From: Pseudanabaena sp. lw0831
Lineage (GTDB): Bacteria > Cyanobacteriota > Cyanobacteriia > Pseudanabaenales > Pseudanabaenaceae
Assembly (NCBI RefSeq): GCF_016584665.1
Contig: NZ_BBJB01000072.1
Coordinates: 1 to 64,000 of the forward strand
Reading direction: 5' to 3'
DNA length: 64,000 nucleotides
In this document: one piece after another, positions 43,954-52,660 of the stretch
How the letters are laid out: each line of letters starts with the position of its first letter
Numbering within the stretch: position 1 is the first letter of the stretch
The notes under the pieces: model-generated
The model's database searches: none
What the model was told of the DNA's origin: nothing
The model's input: the letters and a program-made list of their open reading frames with translations, nothing else
Made by a program: the position numbers and the translations under genes

Positions 43954-46539
43954 TTAAAACTGCAAAGAAACAGAACCAACTACGGTGAATGGATCGCCAA
44001 AGTTATTGCTGGCTCCCCTCGTTCCAAAAGCACTTTCGATATATTTGACATCACCAATGTTTTTGAAATTAAGAGCAAAACGCCATTTGTCGCGCTTATA
44101 GAAAATTGCCGCATCGGTGGTGAAGTAGCTACCGAGAGCAAAGCTATTCGATAGATCACCTTGGCGATCGCCAACATATTTAAAGCCCAGTCCAAACCCA
44201 AGTCCTTGCAAATCACCTTGCTGGATTTCGTATGTAGTCCAGAGACTGGCACTATTTTGAGGTAGTCCAAACAACTTATTGCCAATGATTGTGGGATCGC
44301 TATCAGCCGTGACTTCGCCGTTAATATTGGCATAGGAAGCAATGATCTTCCATCCAGGCAGAATCTCTCCTGAAACATCAAACTCGATACCACGACTGCG
44401 TTGTTCACCAGAAGCGATCGAAAAGAGAGGGAAGTTAGGATCGGTAACAGCGATATTTTGTTTGGTAATATCAAAGTAGGCAAGAGTAGCAAAAAGCTTG
44501 CCATCTAAAAACTCTGATTTAATGCCAAATTCGTAGCCCCAACCGCGTTGTGGTTCTAATGCTTGTCCTGACGCTGTGGTTGCTGTATTTGGTGTGAACG
44601 ATTGAGAGTAACTACCATAGAGAGAGAGCGTATCAGTCAATTGATACAATAATCCAATTCGAGGCGTAAAAGCACTGGCATTTAGCGTACTTTCACCTGA
44701 ATCTGTTGATGATCCTGGAATATTTACAGTCCTTTGCGAGAGTACGTCATAACGGATACCTGCCAGTAGTTTCAAATTCTTGAGGATGGAAATTTGATCT
44801 TGCAGATAGAAGCCCCAACTATTACCCGTTGTGGTACTGCCGCCAAAATTCGGCAAAGTATTTTCACTGGGTTTTACCAATCCGTAGGTAGGGTTAAATA
44901 GATTAAGAAATCTAGGGGTAAAGTCTACGGCTGATATAATGCGGCTGTCTCTGTAAACATAGTCTATACCTGCAAGCAGCGTATGTTTGACATCACCCGT
45001 AGCAAATTCACCAGTTACATTGGTTTGAAAAGTGTAATCTTTGTTTTGGGATTCTTGAGAAGCAAGGACACGAAATACATTCCCAGTTGCTTCAATGAAA
45101 GCCAATGGCAAAGCTACTACGCCAAAGTCATAGTTATAGGATGTATAGCGAAAAGCATTCCGCAGTTTCCAATTGGGATCGAAGCGATGTTCGAGGGTAT
45201 AGCCAAGATTTACAGTTGTATTTGTAACCGTGTCGCTGGGTTCAGTAATGATGCGATCGCGTGGTATATCAGCAACTCCTTTACCAACAGCAGGAATGCC
45301 AAAGGTGGCAGGACGGGTGCTATTTGCATATTCAAAGGCAATATTTAGATCGGTCTGGTCGTTGATTTTCCAAGCGATCGTGGGGGCAATGTAGTACTTC
45401 TGGTCGGGTTGTGTATAGTTCTGGAAAACATTCTGATTTTGGAACAACCCATTAACTCGATAAAGCACCTTGCCATCATCAGATAAAGGACCAGAAAAAT
45501 CGAATCGAGGACGAATGAAGTTTCTACTACCTGCTTGTAGTTCTACTTCATAAAATGGTGTTGCTAAAGGTTTCTTGGACACTAAATTTATCAGTCCACC
45601 TGGCTCGATCGCACCATACAAAATCGAAGCAGGTCCCTTGAGAACTTCGATGCGTTCCAGATTAGCGACTTCAAAATTTGGCTGAGTACCTGCTTCTCCA
45701 GAGGAGCCAAATCTTCTAAATCCGTCTAGGATCACTGGAGAGCCTGTAAATCCACGAATACTGAAGGTATTACCACTTCTGCCTTGGACATCACCGCCAA
45801 AGGTAACACCACTGACATTATTAAGGGCATCTTTGACTTGAGTAATCTGTTGATCGCGAATAATATCGCGTGGAATCACTTGCACTGAAAATGGTGTTTC
45901 TAGAATGGGGGTATTTGTACCAGTGACCGAGGCATTGGGAACACGATAACTAGGAGCGCGATCACCTGTCACTACAATGTCTTCTTCGCCATCGTCAGGT
46001 GTTTGCGCGACAGGATTGGGATTAGCATTACGAGAAATTACACTTGCTTGAGGTACAGCATCAACGCCTGTAACAATCACGCGCACATAACTAGCATTTG
46101 CCTGACTCACAGAAACATTGGCAATACCTTTCGCTGGATTCTCAACTAGAAAGCGATCGCCATCTGGCAGCGATAACGTGGCATTGGGAATATCAAAATA
46201 AACTAATTTCCCTGAAGTTTGTGGTGCGGGTGGTGTGATGCTGCCAATGGCTGTTTCGAGAATTACTTCGATGCCATTAGTCGTGGGGCTTACCTTTATA
46301 CCCGTCACTTTCACCGAGTTAGTAGCATTTTGGGCAAGTAATCCTGATGCTTTGGTTGAGACTTGTTGCAAATTCTCAACAGTTTGAACTTTCTCCACAG
46401 ATTCAGAGTCTATTTGATTACTAGCCTGAATTAGATTTTCGGCTGAGGCATAACCAATCTCGGAGCTTAAAAATTCGGGAATAGCAATGCTAGCAATGGC
46501 AAAGGTAGCCCCAGCGAACAAAATGCGATCGTATTTCAT
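43954..46539 (-). CDS. TonB-dependent siderophore receptor with AMIN domain
   Basis: Outer-membrane receptor of 861 aa. A signal peptide is followed by an AMIN domain (VTGIKVSPTTNGIEVIL, residues about 75-165), typical of cyanobacterial receptors. Next come the plug (TPFSVQVIPRDIIRDQ, LKGPASILYGAIEPGGLINL) and a 22-strand barrel ending in VVGSVSLQF with the terminal Phe. The plug motifs match ferric hydroxamate/catecholate receptors (FhuA/FpvA type). ATG 46539 is chosen because the 20 residues before it are not signal-like. It lies downstream of an EfeO-like gene on the same strand; iron transport is the likely role. Confidence 0.92.
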   Translation of the reverse strand: MKYDRILFAGATFAIASIAIPEFLSSEIGYASAENLIQASNQIDSESVEKVQTVENLQQVSTKASGLLAQNATNSVKVTGIKVSPTTNGIEVILETAIGSITPPAPQTSGKLVYFDIPNATLSLPDGDRFLVENPAKGIANVSVSQANASYVRVIVTGVDAVPQASVISRNANPNPVAQTPDDGEEDIVVTGDRAPSYRVPNASVTGTNTPILETPFSVQVIPRDIIRDQQITQVKDALNNVSGVTFGGDVQGRSGNTFSIRGFTGSPVILDGFRRFGSSGEAGTQPNFEVANLERIEVLKGPASILYGAIEPGGLINLVSKKPLATPFYEVELQAGSRNFIRPRFDFSGPLSDDGKVLYRVNGLFQNQNVFQNYTQPDQKYYIAPTIAWKINDQTDLNIAFEYANSTRPATFGIPAVGKGVADIPRDRIITEPSDTVTNTTVNLGYTLEHRFDPNWKLRNAFRYTSYNYDFGVVALPLAFIEATGNVFRVLASQESQNKDYTFQTNVTGEFATGDVKHTLLAGIDYVYRDSRIISAVDFTPRFLNLFNPTYGLVKPSENTLPNFGGSTTTGNSWGFYLQDQISILKNLKLLAGIRYDVLSQRTVNIPGSSTDSGESTLNASAFTPRIGLLYQLTDTLSLYGSYSQSFTPNTATTASGQALEPQRGWGYEFGIKSEFLDGKLFATLAYFDITKQNIAVTDPNFPLFSIASGEQRSRGIEFDVSGEILPGWKIIASYANINGEVTADSDPTIIGNKLFGLPQNSASLWTTYEIQQGDLQGLGFGLGFKYVGDRQGDLSNSFALGSYFTTDAAIFYKRDKWRFALNFKNIGDVKYIESAFGTRGASNNFGDPFTVVGSVSLQF

Positions 46540-46679
46540 TATGATGTTGTGTATCGATTTGATATTGATAATTTCGGGGCAAGTTGGCGCTTGCCCCATT
46601 TTTTTGCGAACCTAAGCCTCGGAACCTTGCACAAAGTTAGGTTTTAAATCCGAGATAAAGCGGTTATCTCCTAGCAAAA

Positions 46680-47252
46680 CTATGCAGGATCGGGAATTTT
46701 TAGCGCAGCTTTAGACTTGAGCAATACATCGCGATAACGGTAACTTGCACGCACGATCGCACCGCGATCGGTCATCAAGACTTGGCTATTCGGCATAGCA
46801 GCTATTTCTCCCGAACGGAAAAATGGGGCAACTGTTTTCAAACAATCCCGATAAGCAGATTCTTCTTCAGCCACAATATCTTTACTAAGAACTGACTTAT
46901 GAAATCCTTTGTATTCAGGGGAAGTCTCACCACCATCGATCGCATAAGGACGGGCATCTATATCTGTATCTTCTTTCTCAAAGCTGCCAGCATAAACTTC
47001 TATCTCTTCATATGGAGGTCGAGAATTGACATAAGCCGTCTTTGCTCGCTCTAAGTCGCCACTATTCAGGGCTGACACAAGATTTTCTACCAAAGGGAGC
47101 TGATCGTTAGCGCGGTTGCGAAAATAAGCTACTCCATTATTTACTTGGGTATTGTAAGAACTGGTTTGAGCTGCCAAAGCGCCTGTCCAGACAAGGGCTA
47201 GTACAAATATTGCGATCGCCAAATAGCGGATTTTTTTCATTTTTATAGCCAT
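46680..47252 (-). CDS. EfeO-like (M75/imelysin-type) secreted protein
   Basis: A 190-aa protein with an N-terminal signal peptide. The segment LPLVENLVSALNSGDLERAK, then YVNSRPPYEEIEVYAGSF and DTDIDARP matches the EfeO/EfeM helical domain, which binds iron in the periplasm. It is shorter than typical EfeO (about 250-370 aa), and after GFHK the sequence departs from the family, so it may be a half-domain or a divergent relative. ATG 47252 or 47240 is possible; neither has a strong ribosome site. It is upstream of the TonB receptor, with a small GAGATAA/TTATCTC hairpin (46652-46670) after its stop. Confidence 0.68.
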   Translation of the reverse strand: MAIKMKKIRYLAIAIFVLALVWTGALAAQTSSYNTQVNNGVAYFRNRANDQLPLVENLVSALNSGDLERAKTAYVNSRPPYEEIEVYAGSFEKEDTDIDARPYAIDGGETSPEYKGFHKSVLSKDIVAEEESAYRDCLKTVAPFFRSGEIAAMPNSQVLMTDRGAIVRASYRYRDVLLKSKAALKIPDPA

Positions 47253-47938
47253 AAACTTAAATTAAATCATTCTCAATAAAGATAAAAGGATTTGAGCCAA
47301 CAATGACATTAGCTAAAGAAACTGGAATAAGACTTAAAATCTCTTTATTCTAATTTCTTTGATTTTGCCAACACTAAATGATCGTTACAGCAAACACGGA
47401 AATCCTTATACTAGGCTCATTTAAACGAAATTGTACATAGTTAGTTAAGATCTTAGGATGTACGGTTAAGCAAAAAAACCTTGATAATATCGAATAACTT
47501 AATGAGATATACTATCAACTACTTGAAGAAATTTAGCATAATATGTAATATTATTGCAAGTTAATATCGTTAATGATTTAAGTTCTTGTTGACTTGTATG
47601 TAGCCAGTAGCCAATTCTGAATGAAAAAATATTTACTTTAACTGAAAATTTTGTGCGTATTAACTTCCCAAACACGCTCTTAAACAATGCATTGCATATC
47701 CATACAAGAAGCGTTCTATTTGATAATGTGTCTTTTGACATTTTTCATTAGGCAACCAATACTAGACAGTTAATCAATTGAGATATCAACCTATATGGTA
47801 TTTAGAAATATAGCCTATAGAAGAAGTGGCTGAACGTATTCAGAGATATCTTTGTTGAGGTTTTTGAATTGTCCTAATTGTTTCTGAATTCACTATATAG
47901 GTTAAGTCAATTGATTTAACTTGTGAGGAGTGGTAAAT
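47253..47938. other. Divergent spacer upstream of EfeO-like and TonB receptor genes
   Basis: About 685 AT-rich bases with no convincing gene. It must hold the promoters of two divergent iron-uptake units. A GAGAATGAT half-site, 8 of 9 matching a Fur half (GATAATGAT), lies on the minus strand near 47266-47274, but its second half is poor. The 20-bp palindrome at 47901-47920 is the clearest operator candidate. Confidence 0.5.
47901..47920 (+). promoter_or_regulatory. Palindromic operator candidate before the second TonB receptor
   Basis: GTTAAGTCAA and TTGATTTAAC form a 20-bp inverted repeat with one mismatch and no spacer. It lies 18 bases upstream of ATG 47939 and directly before the AGGAG ribosome site. 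The symmetry and position suit a repressor dimer. The regulator is unknown; it does not look like a classical Fur box. Confidence 0.5.
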
Positions 47939-50002
47939 ATGAGTCTTTTAAAGTTGCTATTATTGGCATCTAGTTTTTTATCGGCATTTTGGAGTTTGAC
48001 TAATGTGGCTAATGCAGAGCCATTAACTGTTGAGGAAATGCGATCGCAGGTTTCGCACCGCAGTTCAGATTTAAGGTCGGTATCTTCTACTCAGCCAGCA
48101 ACATCTCAACCGATCACTCAAACCACGGTTGAAGATGACAGCGATGAAACCGAGATCCGAGTTACAGGCACGCGATCGCCATTTGCACCTAGTTCTTCCC
48201 CCACCTATATCATTCCAAAATCCGAAATCGAGCAACAAAACCCTAGTACTGCCGCCGAGCTATTACGCAGCTTGCCAGGATTTGCGATTAATGATTATGG
48301 CTTTGGTGCTGATATTCATACAGGGACATTTCTTCGTGGCTTTTCGATCAATCAATCCATATTTCAAATCAATGGGCGCTCCTTTGGTAGCAACGTTAAT
48401 ACCTATCACGGCGGTACTGATCTCAACGGTATTCCCGCCGATGCGATCGATCAGGTAGAACTTACAGGTGGTACTAGCGCAACTCTTTATGGTTCAGAAG
48501 CCTTTGGTGGAGTGATCAATCTAATTACCAAAAAATCTCCGCAACCCCTCAAGGCAACCGCAGGGGTAGAGATTGGTTCCTATGGCTATCAGCGCTATCG
48601 AGTTGGCTATGGCGGCACTTTAAATGATGTCAACTTCCGTTTAGGTTATGAACGTTTTAGCACTGACAATAACTATCCTGTACCAGTGGGTGCTGCTAAC
48701 CGCAATCCTGCTGATGGCAGGTTGTTTAATGGCGACACCCGCATTGACAACTTCTATGGCAGTGTCGAAGCTCCCCTTGATCCTCGCAATTCTTTTAGCC
48801 TTGATGCTTACAAGACCGCTAGTCGGCGCGGACTGCTCTATTTTGGATTTCCATTACAACGCGATCGACTCGATCATGATTTGCTAAATATCGGCACAAC
48901 TCTAACTACCAAACTGGGCGACGGTAATGACTCTATTCTCAAAACCACAATCTCGTACAATCAAGACTTTTTCAATACTTACGGGCCGTCAGGAGCGTTC
49001 TTTCGGACAGGTTCCTTAGACTCTAAAGCCCTAAGCGGTCGTGTTGAAAGCCAATGGCAAATCTCACCGACTTATAAGCTCACATCAGGATTGGATATCA
49101 GTAGTAGTTCTATCCGTGGAGACGTGTTTAGTAACAATCCTGCTTTCAGCGTGAACACTGGTGTGGTCAGTCGCGATCGTACACTTGTGGCTTTGTTTGC
49201 CCTGAACACTTTGCAACTTGATAACAATTTTCAGCTAGAGCTAGGCTTGCGCCAAAACTTTACCAATGATTTTGGTAGTTATCTCAATCCCACTGTTGGG
49301 ACTAGATGGAATATCACACCTGAGATCATCTTCCGCAACAGCTTTGCAGTTCTCCAGCGCAATCCTGGACTCGATCAGCTATTTGTCCCTGATAGCGTTC
49401 ATAGCTGGCTTCCTAATCCTAACTTGATCCCTGAAAAAGGTGTGGCGTATACGGCGGGATTTGACTTTAATCTTTCCAATTCTTTCGTTGCTCAATTAAC
49501 CTATTTTGGCAGCAGTTTAAGCGATCGCCTCGGAATTATTGCAGGACGTTGGGAAAATGTAGGACAGGTGAGTACCAATGGTATCGAAGCGGCTTTAAAG
49601 TTGCAAATCACCCCTGAGTTTTCATCATTCTTCAACTATACCTACACCGATGCCATAGTTACTAGTAGTAGAAATGCTTCTGAAGTTGGCTTACAGTTAG
49701 CTACAGTTCCCTATTCTGTCGCTAAGTTGGGTATTAACTATAACTCCAATGGTTATCAAGCCAATCTATTCTTTAACTATTACAGTGGCTCTCGCCGATC
49801 GGTATTTGCCGCCACAGGAGTTAACCCTACTGAGTTTTCACCAGCTTATCTCAGCCTAGATTTTAATGCTAAGGTTCCATTATACAAAGATTTATCTTTG
49901 ACCCTAAGTCTAGAAAATCTAACTGATCAAAGCTACGAAAAAACTAACCGCATTTTTCAACCTGGGCTCACCTATCGGATTGGCTTACAAGCTAGTTTTT
50001 AA
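47939..50002 (+). CDS. TonB-dependent outer-membrane receptor
   Basis: A 687-aa receptor with a signal peptide (ending near ANA-EP), no AMIN domain, a TonB-box-like EIRVTGTR, a plug domain (PSTAAELLRSLPGFAI, LYGSEAFGGVINLIT) and a barrel ending in YRIGLQASF. The plug pattern is of the BtuB/CirA kind, so the ligand could be a siderophore, haem or cobalamin; no cobalamin riboswitch was recognised upstream. GTG and GTA codons precede it, but ATG 47939 has AGGAG at the right distance. The ExbB-ExbD-TonB genes follow on the same strand, giving the energy module. Confidence 0.92.
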   Translation: MSLLKLLLLASSFLSAFWSLTNVANAEPLTVEEMRSQVSHRSSDLRSVSSTQPATSQPITQTTVEDDSDETEIRVTGTRSPFAPSSSPTYIIPKSEIEQQNPSTAAELLRSLPGFAINDYGFGADIHTGTFLRGFSINQSIFQINGRSFGSNVNTYHGGTDLNGIPADAIDQVELTGGTSATLYGSEAFGGVINLITKKSPQPLKATAGVEIGSYGYQRYRVGYGGTLNDVNFRLGYERFSTDNNYPVPVGAANRNPADGRLFNGDTRIDNFYGSVEAPLDPRNSFSLDAYKTASRRGLLYFGFPLQRDRLDHDLLNIGTTLTTKLGDGNDSILKTTISYNQDFFNTYGPSGAFFRTGSLDSKALSGRVESQWQISPTYKLTSGLDISSSSIRGDVFSNNPAFSVNTGVVSRDRTLVALFALNTLQLDNNFQLELGLRQNFTNDFGSYLNPTVGTRWNITPEIIFRNSFAVLQRNPGLDQLFVPDSVHSWLPNPNLIPEKGVAYTAGFDFNLSNSFVAQLTYFGSSLSDRLGIIAGRWENVGQVSTNGIEAALKLQITPEFSSFFNYTYTDAIVTSSRNASEVGLQLATVPYSVAKLGINYNSNGYQANLFFNYYSGSRRSVFAATGVNPTEFSPAYLSLDFNAKVPLYKDLSLTLSLENLTDQSYEKTNRIFQPGLTYRIGLQASF

Positions 50003-50061
50003 ACTTAATTTAATTAAGGATTTGCATTGAAACTACTGAGAGTTTTCACAAGTTTAGGAAT

Positions 50062-50114
50062 AAAACCCAAAATTGGTGAAGCGGGCAAAACCCGCCTCAC
50101 CAATTTTGGGTTTT
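50062..50114. terminator. 24-bp palindrome after the TonB receptor gene
   Basis: Bases 50062-50085 pair with 50091-50114 with one A-C mismatch; loop CAAAA. Ends are AAAACCCAAAAT and the complement. It belongs to the AAAACC family and lies 60 bases after the receptor stop, so a terminator role is likely. Confidence 0.8.
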
Positions 50115-50212
50115 AATAAATTTTCATTTCTTAGTAGTATCTGGAGAACTATAGCATCCTAGCAAAAGCACCTGAAACCAACTCTGTATAGCTCATACAC
50201 GAAATATGACCA

Positions 50213-50271
50213 TAATACATTAATACAAATATACGTTATTATTACTGCTAAATATTTGCATTAGTGTATTA
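50213..50271. promoter_or_regulatory. 19-bp inverted repeat in the exbB leader
   Basis: TAATACATTAATACAAATA (50213-50231) faces its near-complement TATTTGCATTAGTGTATTA (50253-50271), 17 of 19 matching, over a 21-base gap. It ends 28 bases before the exbB ATG. The two arms might be paired protein sites or a leader hairpin; iron or TonB-linked control is inferred from context only. Confidence 0.5.
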
Positions 50272-50299
50272 TAAAAAATGCCTAGCATAATTTCACAAT

Positions 50300-50956
50300 A
50301 TGTCTAAACTGTTTGATACCCTAGTCGCAGGTGGATATACGATTATTCCACTCCTGTTCTGCTCATTTTTAGTTGTTTCTTTAGCGATCGAGCGTTCTAT
50401 TTTTTGGTCGCAGGTTAGGAAACAACAAAAGCGAGTCGTCAGGACAGCCCTGCAAATTTACCAAGAAGATCCCGCTCAAGCTGAAGATTTTCTACAAAAA
50501 CATGCCGATTTACCGATCGCCCGCATTTATCTAGAAGCTATATCGATCCCCAACTCGACACCCACTGAGTTTGTCCTTGCTCTTGATGCGCGGACACAAT
50601 CGGAAATTCCTAAGCTCAAGCGTTTTAACAATATCTTTGAAATTATTGTAGGACTTGCCCCTTTACTCGGCTTACTAGGAACTGTGACAGGATTGATTGC
50701 TTCTTTTGGCTCGCTCACCCTAGGTGATGTCGGCGGCTCGAAAGCGCTTAATGTTACAGGTGGGATCAGTGAAGCTTTGATTTCTACTGCGGTGGGATTG
50801 ATTGTAGCGGTTATGGCTTTAATTACAGCCAGTATTTTTCGATCGCTTTATGCTCAGCAAGTAGCCTATTTTGATGAATGCTGCGCTCAATTAGAGTTAC
50901 AACATTTGCGATCGCATCGACAACAAGCACATCAACAGGTAATAGCCAATGTCTAG
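50300..50956 (+). CDS. exbB: ExbB/TolQ-type proton-channel protein
   Basis: A 218-aa inner-membrane protein of the MotA/TolQ/ExbB family. It has three membrane helices (near residues 15-33, 117-137 and 153-173) and the conserved GLLGTVTGLIASFG and SEALISTAVGLIVAV motifs. With ExbD it uses the proton gradient to energise TonB. It overlaps exbD by 8 bases. It is the first gene of the exbB-exbD-tonB operon downstream of a TonB receptor, and it has its own leader repeat. Confidence 0.94.
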   Translation: MSKLFDTLVAGGYTIIPLLFCSFLVVSLAIERSIFWSQVRKQQKRVVRTALQIYQEDPAQAEDFLQKHADLPIARIYLEAISIPNSTPTEFVLALDARTQSEIPKLKRFNNIFEIIVGLAPLLGLLGTVTGLIASFGSLTLGDVGGSKALNVTGGISEALISTAVGLIVAVMALITASIFRSLYAQQVAYFDECCAQLELQHLRSHRQQAHQQVIANV

Positions 50957-51377
50957 AAGAAATCGCCGTCGCCATGACGAAGACATGTCAGATCAGGCTA
51001 TGGAAATCAAAAATGTTGTGCCGCTTTTAGATGTTCTATTCGCATTGCTTACCTTCTTTGTCATGTCTTCATTATTTCTCAATCGTACTGAAGGTCTACC
51101 AGTTGACTTACCAAAGGCTCAATCGGGAGCGATGCAAAAAACACCTGCTCGCGCCACAATCAGCGTCAATGATAAGACAGAAGTATTTCTAAACAAACAA
51201 AATATTGGAATCGCCGAAGTTAGCGATCGCGTTAAACAGTTATTAGAACCAAATCAAGATCTTGTAGTAGTTCTCAATGTCGATCGTAGCGTCCAGCATG
51301 GCGATGTCATTCAAATTATGGATCAACTGCGTCAGATCCCCCGTGTAAAGATGGCGATCGCCACCAAAGGCAGCTAA
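50949..51377 (+). CDS. exbD: ExbD-type biopolymer transport protein
   Basis: A 142-aa protein with one membrane helix near residues 25-45 and the conserved helix aspartate in VVPLLDVLFALLTFF that carries protons. The periplasmic part (TISVNDKTEVFLNKQNI, VVVLNVDRSVQHGDV) is the normal ExbD fold. Its start overlaps exbB by 8 bases and tonB follows 47 bases later, so the three are one operon. The basic N-terminus (SRRNRRRHDED) is cytoplasmic. Confidence 0.94.
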   Translation: MSRRNRRRHDEDMSDQAMEIKNVVPLLDVLFALLTFFVMSSLFLNRTEGLPVDLPKAQSGAMQKTPARATISVNDKTEVFLNKQNIGIAEVSDRVKQLLEPNQDLVVVLNVDRSVQHGDVIQIMDQLRQIPRVKMAIATKGS

Positions 51378-51424
51378 TGAGATCCCAATCTAAAAAATTA
51401 AAACACTAATTAGGAAATAGACCT

Positions 51425-52660
51425 ATGAATGTATCTGAACTTGATGAAATCCGATCTAAAAAAGAAAATCGCACCTTAGCATCGCTACTATTCATAGGTT
51501 TTGTTGGCTCAACTTGTATTCATGCAGCCGCCATGATCACTCCAATGCCAACTTTGTGGAAACCTGTCAGCAAAGAAGATGACACAATGGAAGTTGTGGT
51601 CGATACGACAAAAACACCCGAAGAGAAAGTTACAGAAGTCGCTAAAGAAGCAGAGCCAATTGACAAAATCGGAACAAATCAACCTGTTGATGCTGCACCG
51701 CCTGCGATCGCCCTTGCTCCTGAAACTACAACACCTCTACAAGAAGGCAAAGACGCGGCGGCTCCAGATAGTTTTAAACCTCTGCTTACTACAGGTTTTA
51801 GCGACACAAAAATTCAGCAGGGTGGTGGCCCGATCATAGCCAAAAATGGAATTGGTTCAGGTTTTGGCAATTCTAAAATCCCGACAGGCTTTGTGCTTGG
51901 CGGCAAAATCAATGGTAATCCTAATGGCAAAAAAGATGGAGTAATTGGTGGCGTCGTCAATGGCAACCCAAATGGAAAAGGAACTCAAACCAGCACATCA
52001 CCTCCTGCCATAACTACACCTAATGAAGCTAAGCCCCTAAAACTTGAATGTCTCAGTTGTCCAAAGCCCCAATATCAAGGTAAAGAAGGAACGCCCAGAG
52101 TCACCTATGATATTGGTTCCGATGGCAGAGTCACAAATGTGCGCTTGCGCCAATCTAGCGGTGATGAGCAAACCGATCTCGAAACCATCGAAGCGATGAG
52201 TAAATGGCAATTTAATCCGCAAACTATACCTGAAGGAGGACGTACTAATGTCAAGGTGCGGGTCACTTTTGAAGAGTCAGGTTCACAATTTCAGCGCGAA
52301 AATGAAGAACGTCGCCGCAGAGAAAATGAACAGCTCGCCGAACAAGAACGGACTCAGCGCGACGCAATGCGATCGCAACCAGCCCCCAAAGCTACAACAT
52401 CAGTTAATAATCCGACTCCAGCGCGATCGCCTTTACCAACATTAGCGCCAATAGTTGATACGCCGACCGCTGTAATACAGCCGCCCGCGCCAATTGTTGA
52501 TACTCCTGCCGCTGCAATACAACCGCCCGCGCCAATTGTTGATACTCCTGCCGCTGTAATACAACCGCCCGCGCCAATTGTCGATACTCCTGCTGCTGCA
52601 CCAGCGCCAGTAGAGTCCACACCTGCACTACCACCACCTCCACCGTTAAGTGGCAAATAA
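51425..52660 (+). CDS. TonB-type energy transducer with a proline-rich C-terminal tail
   Basis: A 411-aa protein with an N-terminal membrane helix (about residues 22-40), an acidic/proline spacer, a Gly/Asn section, and a TonB C-terminal domain at about residues 207-285 (PKPQYQGKEGTPRVTYDI, TIEAMSKWQFNPQ). In most TonB proteins that domain is the end. Here about 125 residues follow: a charged helix of E/R/Q and then a Pro-rich tail with a 14-aa repeat (APIVDTPAAVIQPP type, four copies). It follows exbD. It would contact the TonB boxes of the two nearby receptors; the tail's role is unknown. Confidence 0.9.
   Translation: MNVSELDEIRSKKENRTLASLLFIGFVGSTCIHAAAMITPMPTLWKPVSKEDDTMEVVVDTTKTPEEKVTEVAKEAEPIDKIGTNQPVDAAPPAIALAPETTTPLQEGKDAAAPDSFKPLLTTGFSDTKIQQGGGPIIAKNGIGSGFGNSKIPTGFVLGGKINGNPNGKKDGVIGGVVNGNPNGKGTQTSTSPPAITTPNEAKPLKLECLSCPKPQYQGKEGTPRVTYDIGSDGRVTNVRLRQSSGDEQTDLETIEAMSKWQFNPQTIPEGGRTNVKVRVTFEESGSQFQRENEERRRRENEQLAEQERTQRDAMRSQPAPKATTSVNNPTPARSPLPTLAPIVDTPTAVIQPPAPIVDTPAAAIQPPAPIVDTPAAVIQPPAPIVDTPAAAPAPVESTPALPPPPPLSGK
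52445..52612 (+). repeat. 42-bp tandem repeat encoding the TonB tail
   Basis: Three full copies (52445-52486, 52487-52528, 52529-52570) and a partial fourth of a 42-bp unit, in frame, encoding a 14-residue Pro/Ala repeat. Copies differ by a few bases, so the expansion is fairly recent. Open frames on the other strand are shadows of this repeat. Confidence 0.88.

Noticed and set aside
47256..47274. Fur-box candidate before the EfeO-like gene
   Set aside because: Only the left half (GAGAATGAT) fits; the right half matches poorly, so it was not called.
47939..50002. Cobalamin riboswitch control of the BtuB/CirA-type receptor
   Set aside because: No conserved riboswitch box was found in the 685-base leader.
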